This document shows positions 16,508 through 25,832 of a DNA stretch of 61,036 nucleotides, piece by piece. The translations under genes were made by a program, and so were the position numbers. Each line of letters starts with the position of its first letter. The stretch's first letter is position 1. The notes beneath the pieces are model-generated. The model saw only the letters and a list, made by a program, of their open reading frames with translations. It ran no database searches and was not told the origin of the DNA. Source of the DNA: Myxococcales bacterium (lineage in GTDB: Bacteria > Myxococcota_A > Polyangia > Polyangiales > Ga0077539); the NCBI GenBank assembly GCA_013298625.1, contig JAAFIF010000060.1, positions 1 to 61,036 on the forward strand. Direction: 5' to 3'.

Positions 16508-16792
16508 ATGGACACGCGCGACGGCTGGAGACCCCTCTGCGGCTACGATCAGATCCGCTACGAAGGAGGCCGCGCCGTCGAGGTGCGGCTGAGCGTCGCG
16601 TGTCCCGACGTCGGGCGCGGCGGCCATCGCTGCTCGCGCGCCTGCGAACCCGCGAGCGATCAGGCGTACGCCTCCCTCTTGGCGATCCTTCGTCGCGTCA
16701 CGGGCGAGGTGCTCTCGCTCGGCGAACGCGTCGAGCGCGAGGACCCGGGCAACCCCTACACAAGCTGGGAGCACATCGCGCTCGTGCGTTGA
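16508..16792 (+). CDS. Small Cys-containing protein, unknown function
   Basis: A 94-residue product with strong G/C third-position bias. It has cysteines in LCGYDQI, VACPDVG and HRCSRACEP, which might bind a metal. No family recognised. The ATG at 16508 was chosen; the frame is open further upstream but loses codon bias. It stands alone between two leftward genes. Confidence 0.5.
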   Translation: MDTRDGWRPLCGYDQIRYEGGRAVEVRLSVACPDVGRGGHRCSRACEPASDQAYASLLAILRRVTGEVLSLGERVEREDPGNPYTSWEHIALVR

Positions 16793-16809
16793 AAACGTGT
16801 GTGCGATCG

Positions 16810-16821
16810 ATCAGCGCTGAT
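16810..16821. terminator. Perfect palindrome over a stop codon
   Basis: ATCAGCGCTGAT, 12 bases, contains the stop codon of the leftward gene (16811-16813) 18 bases after the stop of the convergent small gene. No T-run. It shares the AGCGCT core with two other convergent junctions in the window. Confidence 0.3.
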
Positions 16822-17980
16822 TCGGCTCGATGATCCTTCGTCGCGTCGCGCGGAGCATCGCGCGCTTCGCGTCGTCCGTCGTTCGCTGGATCGTCGCGTC
16901 GATCTGCGCGATGCGCGTCGGCGCGAGCAAGTACTCGACGTGGCTCGCGAGGGACGCCGCGCGCTTGTCGCCGTCGGCTCGCTCGAACATCGAGAGCGCC
17001 GCCGCGACCGCCGCGTCCGGAGCGATCGACGCATGCACGTTGAGCGTGGCGAGCGTCTGGCTCACGTCGTCATGCGACGGTCGCGCGGCCTCTGCGCGGG
17101 CCCAGCGTTCGAACAGCCGCTCGTCTCGGACGACCCCCGTTCGCAGCACACGCGCGCAGAGCTCGCGCTCGTCGCGATCGAGCAGCGTCTCGACGAGCTC
17201 TTCGAGCGAAGCGCGCGTCTGCTCGGTGTACCCGTAGGCCACCGTGTACGAGAGCATGAGCATGAACCGCGTGCGGACGATCACGGCGGCCTCGCGCACG
17301 GCCCCGAGCAGCGCCTGCGCGAGCAGCGTCGAGGGCGCCTGTCGCACGAGCAGCTCGCGGCCGTCGAAGTGCTCGTCGAGCGCGTTGACCAGCGCGTCGA
17401 CAGCGGCGCGGTCCACCTTGGGCGAGCACACGATCGGACACTCGTCCCCGCGAAAGCCCAGCGACTCGACGCGCTCGCGCACGCGAAGGATGTTCTCGTC
17501 CCGAAGCTTGTGGGACTTGATTCCTTGCAGCCAGAGCACGGGCTGCGGATAGCCCACGGCGCTGTAGAGCCAGAGCTCGTTGCTGTGATCGAAGGGCGCG
17601 TTCTTCTTCGCGTAGGGCGCATACACCACGCCGATGAGCGGGCACGACGGGTCGTAGCTCATGGGAAACTCGATCCCGAGCTTCTGCACGAACTCGTACT
17701 CGCGCTTCGGCGAGCTCCATCGTTGCGAGCTGCCGATGAGCGCGAAGAACGCGCGCGACGTCGCGCTGTCGCTCGCCATCGCCGATCCCACCACGAGCAC
17801 CCGCACGCGGGGCCGCCCCTCGTCGTCGCGCTGCGGATGGATGAGCCCCGGGTCGTCGTCGCGCTCGACCGGTGCTCTGGCCATCGGCAGCCCGCGCTCG
17901 TCGCGCGCCATCGTCCACAGCGTCGCCCTACGACGAGCGATCGCCGCCCGTCGCTGCTCCGAGAGTCGAGCGGAGTCCAT
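16811..17980 (-). CDS. Protein of unknown function
   Basis: A 389-residue soluble product. The N-terminal quarter is Arg-rich and helical; the middle (about 65-225) has alternating strand/helix character with conserved-looking stretches such as VRVLVVGSAMASDSATSRAFF and PLIGVVYAPYAKKNAPF; the C-terminal part (230-389) is all-helical. The FF..L.. segment after a VVGSAM strand looks Rossmann-like, but no P-loop or other diagnostic motif is present. ATG 17980 preferred to TTG 18010. Divergent from the next gene over 121 bases. Confidence 0.55.
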   Translation of the reverse strand: MDSARLSEQRRAAIARRRATLWTMARDERGLPMARAPVERDDDPGLIHPQRDDEGRPRVRVLVVGSAMASDSATSRAFFALIGSSQRWSSPKREYEFVQKLGIEFPMSYDPSCPLIGVVYAPYAKKNAPFDHSNELWLYSAVGYPQPVLWLQGIKSHKLRDENILRVRERVESLGFRGDECPIVCSPKVDRAAVDALVNALDEHFDGRELLVRQAPSTLLAQALLGAVREAAVIVRTRFMLMLSYTVAYGYTEQTRASLEELVETLLDRDERELCARVLRTGVVRDERLFERWARAEAARPSHDDVSQTLATLNVHASIAPDAAVAAALSMFERADGDKRAASLASHVEYLLAPTRIAQIDATIQRTTDDAKRAMLRATRRRIIEPNQR

Positions 17981-18101
17981 CGGTCGCCGAGAGGATGCCG
18001 ACGGGACCAACGGCGCGCAAACGGCAACGGTCGACGCATGAAAACTCCGACGCGTTCGACCGCTTCAACGCGTGGCCAGAGTCGGCGCACAATCGCTTCC
18101 C

Positions 18102-19121
18102 ATGAGCCACCACCCCGACCGCGCCTTCGTGCTCCCGCTCGATCGCCGCGCGTCGCTCTTTCACTGGAACGGCCACGCGCTCCGCCACTGCGACGCGGTC
18201 TCGATCCCGCGCGACGCCCCATGGTGCGCCGATGTCGAGAGCGACCTGCTCTGCTACGCCGAGGGCAACAAGCTCTTCGCCGTGCGCGGCGCGCTGCGCG
18301 ACGTCGCCCAGACGACGCTGCTCTTCGACGGGGCGAGCGACTTTCGTTTTCACGCGCTCGCCTTCAAAGACGGCGTGCTCTTCGCCGGAGGACAGTGCCA
18401 GATGGAGGTGGTCGGCGCGATCGACCTGCAAGCGTCTGTCCCCGCGTGGCGCCGACTCGATCTTCCTGCAGAGCTTCGACATCGAGGCAAAGCCGTCGAC
18501 TCGTTTGTGCTCGACGGCGATCGCTTGCTCGCGCTCGACGACATCCTGCTGCCCAAATGGTGGTTCGTCTACGACGTCAGCGACGCGCGACGCCCCGCGT
18601 TTGTCGCCGCGCCGCCATTGGCCGTGCACAGCACCTACGAGACCTATCACCACGCGGCGCTGGCGCACCGGCACGTGGTCACGGTCTCGACGTCGATCAA
18701 CCACGGCCTCACGCGGGTGCACCTCGCGTTCTTCAACCGCGCCGACCTCGCGCATCTCGGCGCCGTCACCGCAGTCGGCGGCAGAGTCGCCACGCGAGGT
18801 CGACGCGAGGTCGAAGGCGCGAGGGATTTCGTGCACGTCGACGCGCTCGACGAGCGGGTCGTGCTCAGCGCCGATCGAGAGGGCTGCGCGATGCTCGACC
18901 TGCGCGCGCTCGACGCGCTCGCGGCGCCGGCACCGGACGGGACGCGCCTCGCCACGAACAACGCCGCGCTCGAGCCCGTGCTGCGAGCGAACACCCAATG
19001 GTGCACGCGCCCCGCGAGCGCCGCGGTGCGCGCGTTCTTCTGCGGCGGCGCGCAGGTGGCGATCTCGTGGATGCGCGAGGACGGCGGATGTTGGGTCGAG
19101 CTGGTGTCGTCGTCCTCGTGA
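18102..19121 (+). CDS. Putative beta-propeller-like protein, unknown function
   Basis: A 339-residue product without signal peptide. It is built of repeated strands with the ring 'LLFDGASDFRFHALAFKDG', 'DSFVLDGDRLLALDDI', 'FVHVDALDERVVLSADREG', each about 45-55 residues apart, a spacing that suggests a beta-propeller (inference). Cysteines are scattered rather than paired. No enzyme motif seen. Divergent from the gene at 16811-17980 and followed by a methyltransferase gene 90 bases on. Confidence 0.55.
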   Translation: MSHHPDRAFVLPLDRRASLFHWNGHALRHCDAVSIPRDAPWCADVESDLLCYAEGNKLFAVRGALRDVAQTTLLFDGASDFRFHALAFKDGVLFAGGQCQMEVVGAIDLQASVPAWRRLDLPAELRHRGKAVDSFVLDGDRLLALDDILLPKWWFVYDVSDARRPAFVAAPPLAVHSTYETYHHAALAHRHVVTVSTSINHGLTRVHLAFFNRADLAHLGAVTAVGGRVATRGRREVEGARDFVHVDALDERVVLSADREGCAMLDLRALDALAAPAPDGTRLATNNAALEPVLRANTQWCTRPASAAVRAFFCGGAQVAISWMREDGGCWVELVSSSS

Positions 19122-19211
19122 GCGCGCAGGTGAAGCGCGGGTGAGGGCGGCGTTCGATCGTTCTCCTCGCGCAACGGCAGCGCTTGCCCTCGCTGTCCGC
19201 ACGCGCGCACC

Positions 19212-19847
19212 ATGCACGTCGCGATGTCCCGCTTCATGGCCGCGGTCTACGACCGATTCATGCTCGCCGCCGAGCGCGCGTGCTTCTCGCGATGGCGCGA
19301 CGAGCTGCTCGCTCCCCTCACGGGCCGCGTCCTCGAAGTGGGCGCAGGGACCGGCGCCAACCTCGCGCACTACCCGTCCACCATCGAGTCCGTCACGCTG
19401 TGCGAGCCCGACGCGCACATGCGCCAGAAGCTCGCATCCCACGCGCGCGACCCTCGCGCGTTTACCGTGACCGTGAGCACGGCGGCGGCCGAGCGGCTGC
19501 CGTTCGAAGACCGCTCGTTCGACGCGGTGGTGTGCACGCTGGTGCTGTGCTCCGTCGCCGACCCGCGCGCCGCGCTCGCGGAGATGCGACGCGTGCTGGT
19601 CGACGGCGGAAGGCTCGTCTTCATCGAACACGTCGCAGCCCACGACAACCCGTCGCGCTTGCGATGGCAGCGCCGCATCGAGCCCGCGTGGAAGCACGTC
19701 GCGGGCAACTGTCACCTCACGCGCGAGACCGAGGCCGCGATCCGCGCGAGCGGCTTCGACCTCGAGTCGGTCACCCGCGAGAGCGCGCGAAAGGCCCTTC
19801 CGTGGGTGCGCCCTACGATTCGTGGCGTCGCAGTAAAACCGCGGTGA
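19212..19847 (+). CDS. SAM-dependent class I methyltransferase
   Basis: A 211-residue methyltransferase of the UbiE/METTL7-like group. The SAM-binding motif LEVGAGTGAN lies at residues 41-50; the acidic end of strand 2 is CEPDAHM; motif II reads FDAVVCTLVLCSV near 107, followed by EMRRVLVDGGRLVFIEH, typical of small-molecule methyltransferases. Substrate unknown. The first ATG is used; ATG codons five residues later are possible. Confidence 0.88.
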   Translation: MHVAMSRFMAAVYDRFMLAAERACFSRWRDELLAPLTGRVLEVGAGTGANLAHYPSTIESVTLCEPDAHMRQKLASHARDPRAFTVTVSTAAAERLPFEDRSFDAVVCTLVLCSVADPRAALAEMRRVLVDGGRLVFIEHVAAHDNPSRLRWQRRIEPAWKHVAGNCHLTRETEAAIRASGFDLESVTRESARKALPWVRPTIRGVAVKPR

Positions 19848-19862
19848 ATCTCGTTCAGCGGG

Positions 19863-20591
19863 TCAGTGAAAGTGCGGCTCGTCCTCGAGCGGCGCGACGC
19901 GGTTGGCGTACACCAGCCTCGGCATGACGCCCGCGCCCGATGGCACCAGGTCCACGCGCGTCACGCTCGCGTTGGACACGGCCAACGCCAACGGAACCTC
20001 CAGCGCTCGCACCCCGAGCAGATAGCGGGTCATCACGACGATCGCTCCGCCGTGCGAGCCGATCGCGATCGCCCTGCCTCGGTGCGCGTCGATCACCGCG
20101 TCGAGCGCCTCGCCGAGCCGCGCTTGCAGGTCGCGCAAGCTCTCTCCGCCAGCAGGCCGCCCGTCGGGGTCGCGCGTCACCAGGATCTGCCACGCGTCGG
20201 GAAAGCGCTCTTTTGCCAGCTCGAACGACAGCCCGGTGAGCTCTCCCACCGACCGCTCGCGAAACGCCGCGCGCTCGATCACCGAGAGCCCGCGGCTGTG
20301 CGCGATCGGCGCGACCGTGTCCCGCGCGCGGGACAAGTCCGAGCTGTACACGTGGTCGATGCGCACCTCGGCGAGGGCTGCGGCGAGCCGCGCGCTCTGC
20401 CGTCGTCCTCGCTCGGTCAACAGCGAGTCGCTCTGCGAGCCGAACATCTGCGACGCGTTGGCCTCGCTCTCGGCGTGACGCACGAGCAGCAGCGTGGTGG
20501 TGCCCGTCGGCGGCGCGTGCGCGGCGCTCGACGCGATGGGCGCTTGTTTGCTCGCGTCGCCCTGCTCGGGCTCGTCTCGGCGCGCGCTCAT
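19863..20591 (-). CDS. Histidine phosphatase family protein (phosphoglycerate-mutase-like)
   Basis: A 242-residue enzyme of the histidine phosphatase superfamily. The catalytic His39 is in LLVRHAESEAN, the phosphate-pocket Arg is in SSDLSRARDT, the acid is in FRERSVGELTG, and the second His is in GSHGGAI. An unstructured N-terminal 30 residues precede it. The substrate could be a phosphorylated metabolite; the sequence does not single out a subfamily. Its ATG overlaps the stop of the metallophosphoesterase gene by 4 bases, so the two phosphatases are coupled. Confidence 0.85.
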   Translation of the reverse strand: MSARRDEPEQGDASKQAPIASSAAHAPPTGTTTLLLVRHAESEANASQMFGSQSDSLLTERGRRQSARLAAALAEVRIDHVYSSDLSRARDTVAPIAHSRGLSVIERAAFRERSVGELTGLSFELAKERFPDAWQILVTRDPDGRPAGGESLRDLQARLGEALDAVIDAHRGRAIAIGSHGGAIVVMTRYLLGVRALEVPLALAVSNASVTRVDLVPSGAGVMPRLVYANRVAPLEDEPHFH

Positions 20592-21325
20592 TCGGGGCCG
20601 TTTCCATCGCCCATCGGGCAGTGAACCGCGCGGGCCGGAACCGTCACGAGCCGCTTCTTTCGCTGGGCGATGTCCAGCGGAACCTCTTCGTCGTCATCGA
20701 GCACCAGCGACGTGAGCTCGCGCCCGTAGCAGCAGCCCGTGTCGAGCCCGGTCGCAAACGCCTCGAGCTGCAGCCCGCGTCGCGCGTCGTGTCCGAACAC
20801 CACGTGCGCAGGTCCGCCCCACACCTTCGCCCACGCGAGCCCGTCGAGCGTGCGCGTCGGGCGGCTGTGCTCGTCGATGCTGCGGATGTTCATGAGCATC
20901 GCGGGGTCTTGCTCGTCGAGTGGCGCGCGCGGGTCGATCCCAGCGTGCACGACGATGAGGTTGTGGCTCGCGAGCGAGCGCACCAGCGGCAGGCTCGCGA
21001 GCCAACGAAAGTCTTCTTCAGCGAGCTGTCCCACGGCGGTTCGGTGGCGGTCGCTCAGCTTGATCTTTCGATCCGCGACGCCCTTGCCGTGCGCCGTCGC
21101 GGCGCGCCACCAGACGAGGACCTTCTCGTCGTGGTTTCCACGGACCGCGAGCGCGCCGGCGTCGCGCGCGCGGCGAACGGCGAGCCCCGAGTCGGGGCCC
21201 CTCGCGACCAGGTCGCCCACGAGGATGAGCCTGTCCGAGCCCTGGGCGTAGCGGGTCGTATCGAGCAGGTCGCCCAGTTCGTCGCCGCAGCCGTGCACAT
21301 CCCCAACGATGATTGTCCGAGCCAT
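20588..21325 (-). CDS. Metallophosphoesterase (PrpA/ApaH-like)
   Basis: A 245-residue calcineurin-type phosphoesterase. Metal and phosphate ligands are visible: GDVHG (Asp9, His11), GDLV (Asp38), GNHDE (Asn64, His65), VVHAGID and FGHDARRG. The short size and the start MARTIIVGDVHGCGDELGDLL match ApaH/PrpA-type protein or dinucleoside phosphatases. It is translationally coupled to the following histidine phosphatase gene. Divergent from meaB over 119 bases. Confidence 0.88.
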   Translation of the reverse strand: MARTIIVGDVHGCGDELGDLLDTTRYAQGSDRLILVGDLVARGPDSGLAVRRARDAGALAVRGNHDEKVLVWWRAATAHGKGVADRKIKLSDRHRTAVGQLAEEDFRWLASLPLVRSLASHNLIVVHAGIDPRAPLDEQDPAMLMNIRSIDEHSRPTRTLDGLAWAKVWGGPAHVVFGHDARRGLQLEAFATGLDTGCCYGRELTSLVLDDDEEVPLDIAQRKKRLVTVPARAVHCPMGDGNGPE

Positions 21326-21444
21326 CTGATTTTCGAGAAGCCACGGAAGCTACTCGGGACGATCACCGCGCGCAATTGCACGGGCTCTCTCTCTCGTTGC
21401 GAAGTGGTCGCGGCCGCGCTCGCCGTTGTAAGAGCGATGACGCG

Positions 21445-22475
<1,031 letters not shown>

Positions 22476-22479
<4 letters not shown>

Positions 22480-22492
22480 GCGCCGCGCTCAG
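22476..22492. terminator. Inverted repeat holding both stop codons
   Basis: CTGAGCG-CCG-CGCTCAG, a perfect 7-bp stem with a 3-base loop. The left arm contains the meaB stop (22477-22479) and the right arm the stop of the convergent lipoprotein gene (22489-22491). There is no T-run. Possibly a minimal bidirectional 3'-end structure. Confidence 0.4.
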
Positions 22493-23622
22493 TGGTCGCA
22501 GCCGTCGAAGACAGGGCCGTACCGTCGCGCGGGCGATCGCATGCACCCGGCTCGATCGCTGAACACTCGCAGCTGCCCGATCTCGACCCAGCCTGGACCG
22601 ACGTCGTGGACCGAGAACATCAGCTCGCCGCTGCTCGCCTGCATCGTCGCCGGCTCGCCCGGCCGCGCGATGGTGTGCACGCAGCCGCCGCCTTCGAACT
22701 CTCCGCACGTCGGGCGCCACGAGACGTGATCCGTCACCGTGTGGCGACCGCCCCCTGGCTGCGGGATCACCCGCGTGAGCGAGACGCGTTGATCCTCGAC
22801 GCGCACGCTCCACGCGCGGCAAGAGCGCCCGCCTCTCGTGGGCTCCCACAGCGCGGCGCGGTCGCGAAACACCGCAGAAACACCAGCTAGAATGCGCGCT
22901 GGAGTGCCCTCGGGCTCGTAGCTCGCCACGACCCAGCGCAGCTCTTCAGCGCTCGTCGCGACGCGCATCGCTTCGTCGGGTCCCATCGAGTCGTCCCACC
23001 CCGAGGGCCTCGCCGAGGGCAGCTCCGCGCTCGAGCCTTCGCACGCCTCGGCCGAGAGAAACCAATCGCCTTCGCTCGTGCGCACGCGGCGCTCGTCGCT
23101 CTCGATCCATTGCACCCGCGTCCCGCCCGAGCCTGGCCCGCGCATCCAGCCCATTCCGCCGGTGCGGCTGGAGGTGCTGCCGCCGATGCCTCGCAGGACG
23201 ACCTCCGTTGGCGATTCGAAGACCACCCGCGCGCTCGCTGTGTACCTCACGCAGCGGATCGAGACCTCCGTCGCGAGGGTGTCCGGCGCGCCGTCTTCGT
23301 TCGACGCACGAGGCCGCCATCGCGAGCACACGCTGCCGCGCCGCGAGCCCGTCCGCCAGAACACCGGTCGCTGGCTGTCCAAGAGCTCCGCAAACGACCT
23401 CGGCGGTCCATCGAACGCGACGCCTCCGTCCCGCGCGCTGCTCGTCGGTCGCACCCAACGCGGCGCGCGCGCGCTGTCGCTGGCCACATCGGCGGGCGCT
23501 GCTGCGTCCATCGCGCTCGCGTCGACCGTGGGCGTCGGCGGCGTGCGCGTCGTCGGCGGTGGGCGCGAAGCGGCGCAGCCCGTGAGCAGCGTGCAGAGCG
23601 CGATCGTGAAGAGCTTTGTCAT
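22489..23622 (-). CDS. Lipoprotein, unknown function
   Basis: A 377-residue product with a good lipobox LLTGC (Cys16) after MTKLFTIALC. A Pro/Thr-rich linker of about 50 residues follows, then a beta-rich domain with several Cys (VCSRW, IRCVRY, EACEGSS, SCRAW, TCGEFEGGGC). No enzyme motif or known family seen. ATG 23622 is used because it starts the lipoprotein signal. Confidence 0.65.
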   Translation of the reverse strand: MTKLFTIALCTLLTGCAASRPPPTTRTPPTPTVDASAMDAAAPADVASDSARAPRWVRPTSSARDGGVAFDGPPRSFAELLDSQRPVFWRTGSRRGSVCSRWRPRASNEDGAPDTLATEVSIRCVRYTASARVVFESPTEVVLRGIGGSTSSRTGGMGWMRGPGSGGTRVQWIESDERRVRTSEGDWFLSAEACEGSSAELPSARPSGWDDSMGPDEAMRVATSAEELRWVVASYEPEGTPARILAGVSAVFRDRAALWEPTRGGRSCRAWSVRVEDQRVSLTRVIPQPGGGRHTVTDHVSWRPTCGEFEGGGCVHTIARPGEPATMQASSGELMFSVHDVGPGWVEIGQLRVFSDRAGCMRSPARRYGPVFDGCDH

Positions 23623-23664
23623 CAGCGGGGTGTGTCGCAGTGACATCCAGCGGCGCGATCGGTT

Positions 23665-24858
23665 CTACGTTTCACGGCGTCGCCGCGAGAACGCGATCAC
23701 GTCGCGCACGTCTCGCGTCCCGAGCGCGACCGCCACGAGGCGATCGACGCCCATCGCGTTGCCGACGCACGGGGGCATCCCTTCTTCGAGCGCCCTGAGA
23801 AAATCCTCGTCGATCGGGTAGTTGGCCATCCCGCGTCGCGCGCGGTCGAGCACGTCGCGCTGAAACCGCGCGCGCTGCTCGGCTGCGTCGGTGAGCTCGA
23901 CGAAGCCGTTGCTGAGCTCCATTCCGTCCACGTACAGCTCGGCGCGGAGGCACACCGTCGGGTCGCTCGGGTCGAGCTGCGAGAGCGAGGCGTGGCGCGC
24001 GGCGAAGTGCGTGAGAAACGTCGGTCGCTCGCGGCCGAGCTCGGGCTCGATGCGCTCGCCGAGCCAGCGAAAGTACTCGTCCTCGTCCGAGTGGGCGAGG
24101 GCGATCGGGTCGCGCACCTCCGGCGCCCACCGCGCGAACGCCTCGCGCACGGTCACGCGCTCGAAGCCCTGATCGATCGCGATCGCGCCGCCGCGGCCCT
24201 GCACGCTCACGCCGCACGCCGCGCGCACGATCGCCTCGGTGTCCGCGAGCAGCGCGTCCATCGTCGCCCACGAGCGATACCACTCGAGCATCGTGAACTC
24301 GGGCTCGTGCCTGCTGCCGGACTCTCCCGCGCGAAAGCACCGCGCGAACTGAAAGCACCGAGGCACGCCGCCGACCACGAGGCGCTTCATGTGGTACTCG
24401 GGCGAAGTCACCAGAAATCCCAGCGATTCGAGCGACGTCGCGTCGCGAGCTTCGTACGCCGCGAGGTGCAGATCGAGCCCAGGGCACACGGCGACCGAGG
24501 GCGTCTCGACCTCGATGAAGCGCTGACTCGCAAACCACGCGCGAACGCGGGCCATGATGGTCGCGCGCTCGACGAGCCGTCGCGCGTGCCCGCGCTGCGA
24601 CAAGAGCGCGGTCTCGCTGCGGTGATCGAAGGGCGAGACCGACGGCCGACCGGCGAGCGTCACCTCGCGTACGAGCAGCGCTCCCGCAGCGCTCTCGCAG
24701 GTGAGCTCGACGAGGTCTCCCTCGCGCAGGCTGTGCGCGAAGCCGCTCGCGAAGCGAACCGCCGTGCGCTCGAAGGCGTCGCCCACGAGCGCGCCGTGCT
24801 CGTCGACGACGAACACCCTTCCCCTGACGCAGACGGCCCCCCGCTCGGCGTCGCTCAC
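23665..24858 (-). CDS. epmA: EF-P lysine ligase EpmA with N-terminal extension
   Basis: A class II lysyl-tRNA-synthetase-like enzyme (EpmA/PoxA/GenX), which attaches beta-lysine to a lysine of elongation factor P. Residues from about 93 on align by eye with E. coli EpmA: ATIMARVRAWFASQRFIEVETP, TSPEYHMKRL, RCFRAGESG, HEPEFTMLEWYR, and GMELSNGFVELTDA. The E. coli enzyme is about 325 residues; this one has 397, with an extra 80-90 residue N-terminal part (RGRVFVVDEH...) of OB-fold-like wording. It starts with GTG and overlaps the efp stop by 4 bases (24855-24858), so both are made together. Confidence 0.9.
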   Translation of the reverse strand: MSDAERGAVCVRGRVFVVDEHGALVGDAFERTAVRFASGFAHSLREGDLVELTCESAAGALLVREVTLAGRPSVSPFDHRSETALLSQRGHARRLVERATIMARVRAWFASQRFIEVETPSVAVCPGLDLHLAAYEARDATSLESLGFLVTSPEYHMKRLVVGGVPRCFQFARCFRAGESGSRHEPEFTMLEWYRSWATMDALLADTEAIVRAACGVSVQGRGGAIAIDQGFERVTVREAFARWAPEVRDPIALAHSDEDEYFRWLGERIEPELGRERPTFLTHFAARHASLSQLDPSDPTVCLRAELYVDGMELSNGFVELTDAAEQRARFQRDVLDRARRGMANYPIDEDFLRALEEGMPPCVGNAMGVDRLVAVALGTRDVRDVIAFSRRRRET

Positions 24859-25430
24859 TTCTTGGCGACGCGCTCGGAGTAGTCGCCCGTGCGCGTATCC
24901 ACGCGGACCACGTCGCCTTCGTTCACGAAGATCGGAACGGACACCATCACGCCCGTGGTCAGCTTCGCCGGCTTGAGCACGTTGTTGGCCGTGTCGCCCT
25001 TGAAGCCCGGCTCGGTCTCGATGACGGTCATCTCGACGAACGTCGGCAGCTCGACGCCGACCGCGCGGCTCTTGTAGAACAAGACGCTGACGTTGGTGTT
25101 ATCCAGGAGAAATCCACGCTGATCGCCGAGCGCGTCGGCCGGGATCGAGACCTGCTCGTACGAGAGGTTGTCCATGAACACCAGCGAGTCGCCCTCTGGG
25201 TAGAGGTACTGCATCTCGCGGTCCTCGACGTCGGCCGCGGCGAGCTTCTCGCCCGACTTCCACGTGCGGTTGACCACAGAGCCCGTGAGCATGTGCTTCA
25301 TGCGCACTTCGGTGCTCGGCGTGCCCTTGCCAGGCTTGCGAAAATCCACGCCGACGACGAGGTAGGGCTCGCCGTCGACCTCGATCTTGTTGCCCTTACG
25401 AAGCGAGTTGATGTCGATGATTCCAGCCAT
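24855..25430 (-). CDS. efp: Translation elongation factor P
   Basis: The 191-residue EF-P relieves ribosome stalling at polyproline. Three OB-like domains fit the usual length (about 185-190). The modified residue is Lys35 in KPGKG, the EpmA-type target, not an Arg as in the EarP type; this agrees with epmA lying directly downstream. ATG 25430 (MAGIIDINSLRKGNK) gives the normal start and has an AGGAG-type site 7 bases upstream. The mRNA leader contains an inverted repeat (25448-25456 with 25516-25524). Confidence 0.97.
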   Translation of the reverse strand: MAGIIDINSLRKGNKIEVDGEPYLVVGVDFRKPGKGTPSTEVRMKHMLTGSVVNRTWKSGEKLAAADVEDREMQYLYPEGDSLVFMDNLSYEQVSIPADALGDQRGFLLDNTNVSVLFYKSRAVGVELPTFVEMTVIETEPGFKGDTANNVLKPAKLTTGVMVSVPIFVNEGDVVRVDTRTGDYSERVAKK

Positions 25431-25832
25431 GAGAGTGCTCCTGCGAAGGGACTGTCCTGCGCGTACCCTCTTCGCGACGCGGCCGCTGCGGCGACGAGAA
25501 GAGCGACCCAATCGCGACAGTCCCCCGATCGGGGACCGTTCGACTCGAAGTCGACGGACAAGGCGGGGCGGATATCACTCCGCCGTCCCTGCGTAAAGTC
25601 GCCGCCGCACAAATGGCGGAATCTCCCGCTCCCCGAGGGCGTTGCTCCCCCGCTCTTCCCGCGTGGCGCAGCGCCCATGGGTTGACCGAACCTCGGCGGA
25701 TCACCGCAGCGCCCGCGAAACCATCGACGCGGGCGGGCATTGGCTTGCGTCCGTGACCAAGCCGCAATAACCAGTCCCGCGACCGACGGTCGTCCACCAA
25801 CCACGTCCCACAGAGAGTTCGTTCGAGAAGCA
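25431..25832. other. Divergent intergenic region efp / TPR gene (402 bases)
   Basis: No gene seen. It must hold promoters for leftward efp and the rightward TPR membrane protein. Structures seen: 9-bp inverted repeat GGGACTGTC (25448-25456) and GACAGTCCC (25516-25524), 59 bases apart; a perfect CCCCGATCGGGG palindrome at 25523-25534; and TCGAC/GTCGA arms at about 25540-25554. No clear -35/-10 pair, riboswitch or small RNA could be recognised by eye. Confidence 0.5.

Noticed and set aside
16432..16833. Alternative rightward frame overlapping the small gene at 16508
   Set aside because: Arg-rich with poor codon bias, and it runs across the convergent junction into the next gene.
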